Assembly (NCBI RefSeq): GCF_900106055.1
Contig: NZ_LT629792.1
Location: 1-64,000, forward strand
Direction of reading: 5' to 3'
Length of the DNA stretch: 64,000 nt
Source of the DNA: Schaalia radingae
Lineage (GTDB): Bacteria; Actinomycetota; Actinomycetes; Actinomycetales; Actinomycetaceae
Shown piece by piece: positions 44,995-52,751 of this stretch. The notes under the pieces are model-generated. The model ran no database searches. It was not told the DNA's origin and saw only the letters and a list, made by a program, of their open reading frames with translations. Numbering within the stretch: position 1 is the first letter of the stretch; the number at the start of each line of letters is the position of its first letter. A program made the translations under genes and the position numbers.

Positions 44995-46230
44995 ATGAAA
45001 ATGTCGCGTTACACCATCCCGTTGCTTGTGACAACGGGCCTATTGCTGACTGCCTGTGGAAGTGGAGGGCAAGGCAGCGCTAGTGGATCCTCGTCAGGTG
45101 ATGCAGAGATCACGCTACGAACGGTCGACTATTACAATAACTCCCCGGATAAAGAGTTTTACCAAGAGGCACTTGATAATTGTGCGGCTCAAGTAGGGGT
45201 CAAGATAGAAAGGGAGATGATCCCGGGAGACAGCCTTATCTCCAAGGTCCTGCAGATGGCTTCCTCTAAGACTCTCCCTGATGTCTTGCAATTGGACAAT
45301 CCTGATTTGGCGCAGATTGCAGAGACTGGAGCTTTAGCTGATCTATCCACCTTTGGGATTGAACCGGGCGAAAACGTAATTCCTGCAGTTAAGGATGCGG
45401 GTAGCTTTGATGGCGTGTTTTACGGCATGCAGCCCATCGCAAATTCATTGGCGTTGTTCTACAACGAAGAACTTCTCCAAAGTGCCGGAGTTGAGCCTCC
45501 AACAAATTGGAAGGAACTCGAGGAAGTAGCGGCCAAGCTTACTGACGGAAAGCAATATGGCATTGCGTTCGCAGCTCCTTCAAACTATGAGGGAACGTGG
45601 CAATTCCTGCCGTTCATGTGGACTGCGGGCGGTGATGAGAAAGACATTGCGGGTGAAGGTGTTGTAAAGGCCTTGACCTTGTGGCGTGATCTAGTTCGAA
45701 ATGGATCTGCATCGGCATCAGTAGTGAACTGGACTCAAGCTGACGTGAACGACCAATTCATGGCAGGGAATGCCGCCATGATGGTGAACGGTCCATGGCA
45801 AATCCCTCTGCTAAACGACTCAGGCATCAAGTGGAAGGCAGTTCCGATTCCTGTTCCGGAAGGACAGACGGACCCAGTGGCGCCTCTTGGTGGCGAAGTG
45901 TGGACCGTGCCGAACACCGGCGACAAACAAAAGCAGGAAAAGGCTGCCGAATTGGTCAAGTGCCTCAATAGTGACGAAGTTGAGAAGGACTTGTCCATTA
46001 AACGGTTTACAGTTCCTACAAATATGAGCCTCCAAGAGGGCTTCCTGAAGGAGTCTCCCGATATGGAAGCGTTTGTGGAGATGTGCAATGGAGCTCGAGC
46101 ACGTACAGGTGAGCTAGGAACGAAATGGCCAGCAACGGCCACCGCAATTCATAACGCCATTCAAGAAGCGCTGGTAAACGGTAAGGAACCCTCCGAAGCC
46201 TTAGAGGGAGCCGCTGCTTCCCTGAAGTAA
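44995..46230 (+). CDS. Sugar ABC transporter, solute-binding lipoprotein
   Basis: This CUT1-type extracellular binding protein (411 residues) captures an oligosaccharide. It has a lipoprotein signal peptide with lipobox LTAC-GSGG, so it is anchored outside the membrane by its cysteine. Family segments include VLQLDNPDLAQIAETGALADLS, ALFYNEELLQSAGVEPPTNW and NAAMMVNGPWQIP. The start at 44995 has GAAGGAAA upstream; an earlier ATG at 44962 would place a charged stretch before the signal peptide. It heads the importer operon and its base use is clearly more AT-rich than the genes before it. Confidence 0.93.
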   Translation: MKMSRYTIPLLVTTGLLLTACGSGGQGSASGSSSGDAEITLRTVDYYNNSPDKEFYQEALDNCAAQVGVKIEREMIPGDSLISKVLQMASSKTLPDVLQLDNPDLAQIAETGALADLSTFGIEPGENVIPAVKDAGSFDGVFYGMQPIANSLALFYNEELLQSAGVEPPTNWKELEEVAAKLTDGKQYGIAFAAPSNYEGTWQFLPFMWTAGGDEKDIAGEGVVKALTLWRDLVRNGSASASVVNWTQADVNDQFMAGNAAMMVNGPWQIPLLNDSGIKWKAVPIPVPEGQTDPVAPLGGEVWTVPNTGDKQKQEKAAELVKCLNSDEVEKDLSIKRFTVPTNMSLQEGFLKESPDMEAFVEMCNGARARTGELGTKWPATATAIHNAIQEALVNGKEPSEALEGAAASLK

Positions 46231-46293
46231 TGGAAGCGATCTAAGAAAGACGAATTGGGGGAGATGCTCTCCTGTTAAGACAGAAACATAGGA

Positions 46294-47199
46294 ATGGAAA
46301 TGAATGAAAGTAAACTCGGGAATCGGCAAAAGCTGATAGGAGTGGTTTTTCTCGCGCCCGCAGTGATCTATATGTTGGCCTTCTATGGCTTTCCTATAGT
46401 CAAGAACTTTGTCATGAGCTTTCAGGACTATAGTCCCTCTACGTTTTACACAGGAGAGGCCCCGTTCGTTGAATTCGAAAACTACAAGGCGGTAATGGGG
46501 ACACCTCTTTTTGGAAAGGTTCTACTCAACACTGTCATTTTTACGGTAGGATCATTGTTCGGCCAATTCACAATTGGCTTAGCTTTGGCAATCTTCTTCA
46601 ATAGAACCTTTAAAGGTGCGAAGGTCATGCGATCGCTTCTTCTCCTACCATGGCTTATTCCGATGATCGCTTCGTCTGCAATTTGGCGATGGATTTTGGA
46701 TAAGGACTCGGGAGTTCTAAATAGGGCTCTTGAGAGTATTGGAATCACATCAGGTGATACAGGTTGGTTAACTTCTTCCTCTCTCGCACTGTTTTCCGTC
46801 ATTTTGGTGAATATTTGGATAGGTATTCCATTTAATACAACAATTCTCTTCGGAGGTTTGCAAGATATTGATCAGGAATTATATGAAGCAGCAGCTATAG
46901 ATGGAGCAAATGGTTTCCAGAGATTCCGCAAGATTACATGGCCACTTTTGCGTCCCGTAGTGAATGTAGTTTTGATTTTAGGAGTTGTATATACAGTCAA
47001 GGTTCTTGACCTCATTCTGGGATTAACGGGCGGTGGGCCTGCAAATGCCACCCAGACGTTAGCAACACAGTCTTACCGCCTCTCCTTTACGGAGTTCAAT
47101 TTCGGACAGGGTGCAGCACTAAGTACGCTCCTAGTGGTTTTGTCGGTGATTTTCGCTGCGATATACCTTCGTGCAAATCGCAAGTCGAATCTTGATTGA
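46294..47199 (+). CDS. Sugar ABC transporter permease, MalF type
   Basis: This CUT1 permease of 301 residues has about six membrane helices. The cytoplasmic EAA loop (ELYEAAAIDGANGFQRFRKITWP) docks the ATPase. It follows the binding protein gene by 63 bases and its stop region overlaps the earliest possible start of the next permease gene. Confidence 0.93.
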   Translation: MEMNESKLGNRQKLIGVVFLAPAVIYMLAFYGFPIVKNFVMSFQDYSPSTFYTGEAPFVEFENYKAVMGTPLFGKVLLNTVIFTVGSLFGQFTIGLALAIFFNRTFKGAKVMRSLLLLPWLIPMIASSAIWRWILDKDSGVLNRALESIGITSGDTGWLTSSSLALFSVILVNIWIGIPFNTTILFGGLQDIDQELYEAAAIDGANGFQRFRKITWPLLRPVVNVVLILGVVYTVKVLDLILGLTGGGPANATQTLATQSYRLSFTEFNFGQGAALSTLLVVLSVIFAAIYLRANRKSNLD

Positions 47200-47216
47200 G
47201 GGGCAAAGTGACAGTG

Positions 47217-48029
47217 ATGAACTCTAAGAAAACGAGTTGGATAAGAACACTGATAGGAATTCTCATACTCCTCATCTTTCTGTTCCCAGTATATTGGATG
47301 ATCAACATTTCGCTCCAATCGGCAGGGTCGGCTGTGGTGAGCCCGATTTATCCAAAGTCTCCAACTTTCAGTGGATATCTAGCAGCTATTAGGGCACAGA
47401 GCGGACCCCTCCTAACAAGTCTGATTGTGGCAATCGGTGCTACTTTGGTTTCACTTATCATAGCGACACCAGCTGCATACGCTCTTGCGCGTTATCGCAT
47501 TAAGGGGTCTTCGACGATTCTCCTGGTTATTTTACTTAGCCAGATGATTCCAACGATCGTTGTGGCGAATGCGCTGTATTCTGCTTATTCTGATCTTGGT
47601 CTTTTGAATACAGTGATCGGTCTTATCTTGGCTGACGCGTCCTTAGGAATCCCCTTCTCGATCCTGATCCTGCAGACATTTATGAAGAACATCCCGCAGG
47701 CGATCATTGAGGCTAGCTGGATCGATGGCGCGGGTGCTTTTCGGACGTTTGTCTCGATCGCATTGCCTATGTCTCGTAACGCTATTGTCACTGCTGGCTT
47801 GTTCTCTTTCCTATTTGCTTGGGGCGACTTCCTCTTTGCCTTGACGTTGACGACAAGTGAGGAGGTCCGTCCTATAACGCTGAGTTTGTATACGTATGTC
47901 GGCGCGTATGTCCAAGACTGGGGCATGGTTATGGCTACAGCCGTCCTGGCTTCACTTCCGGCGATTGTTCTGTTGGTTGTAGCTCAGCGGTTTGTCTCGG
48001 CCGGCGTTGCCGCAGGAAGTGTGAAGTAG
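47217..48029 (+). CDS. Sugar ABC transporter permease, MalG type
   Basis: This is the second CUT1 permease, with six helices and the EAA loop IIEASWIDGAGAFRTFVSIALP. A TTG at 47196 overlapping the previous stop and a GTG at 47208 are in frame; the ATG at 47217 has a GAGGGGC about 12 bases upstream and is preferred. No ATP-binding gene follows. As in many Gram-positive CUT1 systems, a shared MsmK/MsiK-type ATPase encoded elsewhere would power transport. Confidence 0.92.
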   Translation: MNSKKTSWIRTLIGILILLIFLFPVYWMINISLQSAGSAVVSPIYPKSPTFSGYLAAIRAQSGPLLTSLIVAIGATLVSLIIATPAAYALARYRIKGSSTILLVILLSQMIPTIVVANALYSAYSDLGLLNTVIGLILADASLGIPFSILILQTFMKNIPQAIIEASWIDGAGAFRTFVSIALPMSRNAIVTAGLFSFLFAWGDFLFALTLTTSEEVRPITLSLYTYVGAYVQDWGMVMATAVLASLPAIVLLVVAQRFVSAGVAAGSVK

Positions 48030-48169
48030 GGGTAATGAAACTGGTTTGGGCGAATGGATGGAGTCGCGATTTCTAGAAAAAGGGATGAGGAGGGTAGTCG
48101 CTCTACGGTAGCGAAATTTGAAAGTTGACATGACCGCAATTCAGGAATAGTGAATGAAAGGAAAGAGCC

Positions 48170-50197
48170 TTGCAGCAGGCGTTTGAAAAAGACGGTCTAG
48201 GACTACGGTGGCGTGGTGACGGAACAACACTTTCAGTTCAGCCTTGGGGAAAGGACGCAGTCCGTGTGCGTTCACGACTCATGGCAGATGTCATCGAATC
48301 GAATTGGGCTCTGCTCGATCAACCTGAAGATCAGGAATCGAGCGTCGAACTCAAGGGCGATGAAGCTGTACTCGAGGTCGGATCGCTACGCGTCATCTTG
48401 CGCCAAACCGCGATGTGTGATGGAAAAGTTGGGTACGAGACTTTCCATTGCAGTATCAGTTTTGAGAAAACGGATGGAACACCATTACTGCGTGAAAGGG
48501 ATCGGGGCGGGTCTCTGGACTTGAAGGCTCGCGATCTGCGTCCCGTTCTTGGCGGCGATATCTCGCTGACAATGTCGTTCGAGTCTCCAGAAGAAGAACA
48601 TCTGTGGGGAATGGGCCAGTACCAAGAGGGTATCGGTGATCTCAAGGGAAGCACTCTTGAACTTGCTCATCGCAACTCCCAGGCGAGCGTTCCTTTTGTG
48701 ATTTCCAGCAAGGGCTACGGCTTCTTGTGGCACAACCCTGCCATCGGGCAAGTAAGCTTCTCATCGAACGTAACTCAGTGGTCAGCAGAGCGCTGCGATC
48801 AACTCGACTACTGGATCACGGCTGGAGACAGCCCGCGGGAAATCAGTAAGGCATATGCCGCGGCAACCGGATTCGCTCCCATGATGCCAGAACATGGACT
48901 GGGGTTCTGGCAGTGCAAGCTCCGTTACTGGAACCAGGAGCAGCTCCTTGAAGTCGCGCGAGAACACAAGCGCCGTGGACTGCCCCTGGACGTCATCGTG
49001 ATCGACTTTTTCCACTGGCCCCACATGGGAGATTATCGCTTCGAGGAGGAATTCTGGCCGGATCCTCAGGCAATGGTTGATGAACTCCATAGCATGGGCG
49101 TTGAGCTCATGGTTTCGGTGTGGACCCAGGTTGCGCACGCATCCGAGAACTGGGATGAGCTGAAGAAGAACAACCTGCTAGCACGGGCAGAACGTGGCCT
49201 AGATGTCCATATGGCGTTCCAGGGACCGAGCGCTTTCATTGACATGACCAATCCCGAGGCAAGAAAGTTCATCTGGGAGAAGTGCAAAGAAAATTACGGC
49301 AAGTACGGCATCAAGATTTTCTGGCTCGATGAGGCTGAGCCCGAATACGGTGCCTACGACTTCGATAACTACCGCTACAACGCTGGCCCCAACGTCAAGG
49401 TCGGAAATATCTATCCGCAGAACTACGCCAAAGCGTTCTATGACGGACTGGTTGAATCCGGCACTGACGACGTTGTTAACCTCTTGAGGTGCGCCTGGGC
49501 GGGCTCTCAGCGTTACGGTGCTCTTGTGTGGTCTGGTGACATTAGCTCAACATGGAAAGACCTGCGGTGCCAGGTTGCTGCGGGAATCCACATGGGTGCC
49601 GCAGGAATCCCGTGGTGGACCACCGACATTGGCGGCTTCCACGATGGTGTCATCACAGATCCGAAATTCAAGGAACTTCTCATCAGGTGGTTCCAGTTCG
49701 GAGCTTTCTGCCCAGTGATGAGGCTGCACGGTGACCGACGGCCAGTTGAAGAGGTCAGCGCCAAGGATGGCTCCTACAGACTGCCCAGCGGTGCTGAGAA
49801 TGAACTCTGGAGCTTTGGAGACGACGTGTATGCCGTGCTTGAGAAGTATATTCATCTGCGCGAAAAGCTCCGCGACTACATGCGAGACGTCATGTTGGAA
49901 GCCCATGAAGAAGGACAACCTGTGATGAGAGGGCTCTTCCAGGAATTCCCGCTCGACGAGAAGTGCTGGTCCATTTCCGACCAGTACCTGCTAGGCGGAG
50001 ACATCCTGGTCGCTCCAGTTCTGGAAGCCGCTGCAACCTCCCGATCGGTGTATCTGCCGGCCGGAGCTTCCTGGACTGACGCGTCAACGGGTGACAAGCA
50101 CGAAGGCGGTCAGTCGATCGATGTCGAGTGCCCTCTGGACAAGATTCCTGTCTTCCTCCGAGACGACACGCATAGTGAACTAGTTGGCATGATCTAG
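48170..50197 (+). CDS. Glycoside hydrolase family 31, alpha-xylosidase/alpha-glucosidase
   Basis: The 675-residue enzyme has the GH31 layout: an N-terminal beta-sandwich, a TIM barrel and a beta-rich tail. The catalytic nucleophile is the aspartate in KIFWLDEAEPE (near residue 387) and the acid/base aspartate is in LHGDRRP (near 520). No signal peptide is present, so it acts on imported sugar. A TTG start with AAAGGA upstream is used. Context (xylose genes, CUT1 importer immediately upstream, GH3 enzyme downstream) favours removal of alpha-xylose from xyloglucan-type oligosaccharides such as isoprimeverose. Alpha-glucosidase activity is the alternative. Confidence 0.87.
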   Translation: MQQAFEKDGLGLRWRGDGTTLSVQPWGKDAVRVRSRLMADVIESNWALLDQPEDQESSVELKGDEAVLEVGSLRVILRQTAMCDGKVGYETFHCSISFEKTDGTPLLRERDRGGSLDLKARDLRPVLGGDISLTMSFESPEEEHLWGMGQYQEGIGDLKGSTLELAHRNSQASVPFVISSKGYGFLWHNPAIGQVSFSSNVTQWSAERCDQLDYWITAGDSPREISKAYAAATGFAPMMPEHGLGFWQCKLRYWNQEQLLEVAREHKRRGLPLDVIVIDFFHWPHMGDYRFEEEFWPDPQAMVDELHSMGVELMVSVWTQVAHASENWDELKKNNLLARAERGLDVHMAFQGPSAFIDMTNPEARKFIWEKCKENYGKYGIKIFWLDEAEPEYGAYDFDNYRYNAGPNVKVGNIYPQNYAKAFYDGLVESGTDDVVNLLRCAWAGSQRYGALVWSGDISSTWKDLRCQVAAGIHMGAAGIPWWTTDIGGFHDGVITDPKFKELLIRWFQFGAFCPVMRLHGDRRPVEEVSAKDGSYRLPSGAENELWSFGDDVYAVLEKYIHLREKLRDYMRDVMLEAHEEGQPVMRGLFQEFPLDEKCWSISDQYLLGGDILVAPVLEAAATSRSVYLPAGASWTDASTGDKHEGGQSIDVECPLDKIPVFLRDDTHSELVGMI

Positions 50198-50205
50198 TTC
50201 AACTG

Positions 50206-50246
50206 GGGTGGGTCGCGACCGCAAGGTTCGCGGCCCACCCTTTTTA
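50206..50246 (+). terminator. Rho-independent terminator after the GH31 gene
   Basis: A GGGTGGGTCGCGA arm pairs with TCGCGGCCCACCC around a short loop, followed by TTTTT at 50241-50245. It ends the importer-GH31 operon. Confidence 0.88.
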
Positions 50247-50366
50247 ATGCGACATGACAGGTGGTTGCTTCAGGTGGAGACATCTCGCGCTGCTGCGTCG
50301 CTTTTCTCGAACCAAAATGGTCAAATAAACCTAGTTAGATGAACAGCTCGAACTAAGGAGATCACA

Positions 50367-50828
50367 ATGGAATCGGTGAGCGCGCGACTGTCGCAGGCAG
50401 GATACGAACTTCCGGAAGTTGCAGCACCGGTTGCGGCCTATGTTCCGGCAGTTGAAGACCGCGGAGTGATTCGCACATCAGGCCAGCTGCCATTGGAGAA
50501 CGGTGAGCTTTCCTGCATTGGTGCAGTCGGAGAGGACGGCGCAGACCCAGACGATGCTTACGAGGCAGCCCGCATCTGCGCGCTCAACGCGCTTGCGGCA
50601 GCAGCAAGCGTCGCCGGAGACGTCGACCGCCTGGCACGCGTCGTCAAAGTCACCGGTTTTGTATCTTCCCGCCCAAGCTTCACCGGCCAGGCTGGTGTTC
50701 TGAACGGGGCCTCTGACTTCTTCCAGGACATCTTCGGAACGCCTCACGCACGTTCTGCCGTCGGCGTAGCCGCATTGCCGCTCAACGCGTCAGTCGAGGT
50801 GGAAGTCGAGTTCGCTCTGAATAACTGA
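50367..50828 (+). CDS. RidA family protein
   Basis: The 153-residue protein belongs to the YjgF/YER057c/UK114 (Rid) group, which hydrolyses reactive enamine/imine intermediates in the best-studied members. Its core reads RTSGQLPLENGEL, DAYEAARICALNALAAA, VVKVTGFVSS and HARSAVGVAALPLNASVEVEVEFA. This longer variant resembles the RidA subgroup lacking the catalytic arginine context of archetypal RidA; its substrate is unknown. AAGGAG precedes the ATG. It may be in one operon with the following dehydrogenase gene. Confidence 0.88.
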   Translation: MESVSARLSQAGYELPEVAAPVAAYVPAVEDRGVIRTSGQLPLENGELSCIGAVGEDGADPDDAYEAARICALNALAAAASVAGDVDRLARVVKVTGFVSSRPSFTGQAGVLNGASDFFQDIFGTPHARSAVGVAALPLNASVEVEVEFALNN

Positions 50829-50905
50829 ACCCAGCCCACACGTCTTCCCGTCCAGGACGTCCCCTCGGTGTCAACGCGCACTAAGGTGAGAAAAGGGGGA
50901 TAGCG

Positions 50906-51970
50906 ATGCACACGAATGCCACTGAATACCCACGCATTTTAGTCACAGGTTCCAGCGGATATGTGGGAAGCAACCTCGTGCCCGCTTTGGAAGCACGAGG
51001 TTATGCCGTGCGTTGTTTCGATCAGGTGGCACCTGCCAGTGGTACGCGGGGCTCCCTCGTTCATGATGGTGTGTGCAGTGCGCAGCGAGAGTATGTCACC
51101 GGATCAGTGTTGGAACCCGCCCAGGTGGATGAGGCGATGCGCGGCGTTGATGGTGTCATTCACCTGGCGGCCGCCATCACCTTGAAGAAACGTGACCCGC
51201 AGGCGTGGAGGTTGAATTCGGCTGGACCCGGAGTCGTGGCCAGGTCGGCGCTGAAACACCACATCCGAATGGTTCACTGCTCGTCCGTGCATGCCCTCGA
51301 CAATGCGACTAAAGGGGTCATCACTGAAAAGTCGCCGCCTGCCGGGCCAGATCGCCCGCTGTATGACCGCTCAAAGGCGGCAGGAAATCGAGCGGTGCGT
51401 CGACAGATCGCGCGTGGACTGGACGCGGTGGTGTGTATGCCAACCGGAATTATTGGGCCGACCGACCCGACACAGTCGCGCGTCAACGAAATCATTTTGG
51501 ATGCTGCACGAGGCCGGGTACCTGCGGTCGTGGCTGGCGGCTTCGACTGGGTGGATGTACGCGATGTTGCCGGAGGGCTGATCGACGCCTTCGAGAAGGG
51601 CCAAACCTCGCAGCAGTACTTGTTGCCTGGTGTTCGAGCATCCATGTCGACACTGGTACGAATCGCTTCCGCGCTCGCAGGACATTCGGGGCGTGCGGTG
51701 CCGGTATTTCCGTTGCGGTGGGTGGACTGGCTGGCTCCCGTGGGCGAAAAAATCGGATCGTGGGTCAATTCGGATATTTTCACATCGGCATCGCTGGGTG
51801 CCCTTGAGGATCTGCCACACGTTTCAGGCGCGAAAGCGCGCAACGAATGGGACTATCAGCCTCGGTCGCTGGCAGTGACCATTCGCGACTTGCTTGTCGA
51901 CGTGGGAATCGACGTGGTGGATGATCCCGGTGCCATGGTGGAGATGCGCCGCGATCTTGAGGCGATGTAG
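50906..51970 (+). CDS. NAD-dependent epimerase/dehydratase family protein
   Basis: This is an extended short-chain dehydrogenase of 354 residues. The nucleotide-binding motif is VTGSSGYVGSNLVPAL, followed by VIHLAA, a serine-bearing MVHCSSVHAL and the catalytic YDRSK (YxxxK). The C-terminal half (PLRWVDWLAPVGEKIG) resembles the 3-beta-HSD/dihydroflavonol-reductase-like branch rather than UDP-sugar epimerases, so the substrate is open. It lies 77 bases after the RidA gene and is convergent with the TetR gene. Confidence 0.83.
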   Translation: MHTNATEYPRILVTGSSGYVGSNLVPALEARGYAVRCFDQVAPASGTRGSLVHDGVCSAQREYVTGSVLEPAQVDEAMRGVDGVIHLAAAITLKKRDPQAWRLNSAGPGVVARSALKHHIRMVHCSSVHALDNATKGVITEKSPPAGPDRPLYDRSKAAGNRAVRRQIARGLDAVVCMPTGIIGPTDPTQSRVNEIILDAARGRVPAVVAGGFDWVDVRDVAGGLIDAFEKGQTSQQYLLPGVRASMSTLVRIASALAGHSGRAVPVFPLRWVDWLAPVGEKIGSWVNSDIFTSASLGALEDLPHVSGAKARNEWDYQPRSLAVTIRDLLVDVGIDVVDDPGAMVEMRRDLEAM

Positions 51971-51987
51971 TGCAGGTAATTGAGGAA

Positions 51988-52620
51988 TTAGGTGAAACGT
52001 TCTCGGGGCTCATCGACAACCTGGGCAACAATCGCGTTGACTGCAAGCCGGGTGGACTCAACAAGGTCTACGTGTTCAGGATCGAGAAGCCACTGCGTCT
52101 GAATTCCGTCCATCGCTCCAATCAGCGCTGATGCCGCTGCACGTAGTCTGTCATCAGAAAAAACCTTGTCGGGGTACCATTGTCGGATGGCTTCGGCGAT
52201 TTCTTCGCGCAGATTGTAGAAACGCTCAATGAAGTAATCCTTTGCCGGATGGCCATCGGTTACAGATTCGGCAGACAGGACTGCATAGGTTTGCACAACG
52301 CCAGGCCGCTTTGAATTAATCTGTACGGTTCTCATGAGATGCTGAAAGAGCTCTTCACCTTTGGGAACTTCTTCCCTATCGATTTCTTCCAGATCGGATT
52401 TGTCGCGAAATCGGACGACTTCAAGAAGCAGATTTGTCTTTGAACCGAAATGGTGAAGTACCCCTGAGTGCGTCATCCCGACTCGGTTGCCTATTTCCTG
52501 GAGTGAGCCATTGCGGTACCCATGCTCTCCAAAAACACTCATTGCGACTTTCAAGATCTCTCGTCGTGTGGTGGCGCGGTTGCCACGAGGACGTCGTGAT
52601 GGCGATTCAGAGACTGACAT
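51988..52620 (-). CDS. TetR family transcriptional regulator
   Basis: The N-terminal helix-turn-helix is clear: RREILKVAMSVFGEHGYRNGSLQEIGNRVGMTHSGVLHHFGSK, in parts. The C-terminal ligand domain has no recognised ligand. It is divergent from the GH3 beta-glucosidase gene, with a perfect inverted repeat in between (52657-52680) as likely operator, so it should repress that gene and the Dpp-type importer. The chosen ATG gives 210 residues; in-frame ATGs further upstream (to 52647) exist without a clear ribosome site. Confidence 0.9.
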   Translation of the reverse strand: MSVSESPSRRPRGNRATTRREILKVAMSVFGEHGYRNGSLQEIGNRVGMTHSGVLHHFGSKTNLLLEVVRFRDKSDLEEIDREEVPKGEELFQHLMRTVQINSKRPGVVQTYAVLSAESVTDGHPAKDYFIERFYNLREEIAEAIRQWYPDKVFSDDRLRAAASALIGAMDGIQTQWLLDPEHVDLVESTRLAVNAIVAQVVDEPRERFT

Positions 52621-52656
52621 GAAGACATCGTATCGCATTGGTAACACTTCGTCCGT

Positions 52657-52680
52657 AACTTACTGACTTGTCAGTAAGTT
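52657..52680. promoter_or_regulatory. Perfect palindromic operator between tetR-type and GH3 genes
   Basis: AACTTACTGAC (52657-52667), two central T, GTCAGTAAGTT (52670-52680): eleven-base arms without mismatch, the size and symmetry of a TetR-family operator. It lies 36 bases from the regulator start and 71 bases from the GH3 start, so one site can serve both directions. Confidence 0.85.
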
Positions 52681-52751
52681 GTGTTAATCTAGCTCACACA
52701 AAGACGGAATGCGCATGACTTGCGTGAACTACTCGATCACTGGAGATCACA

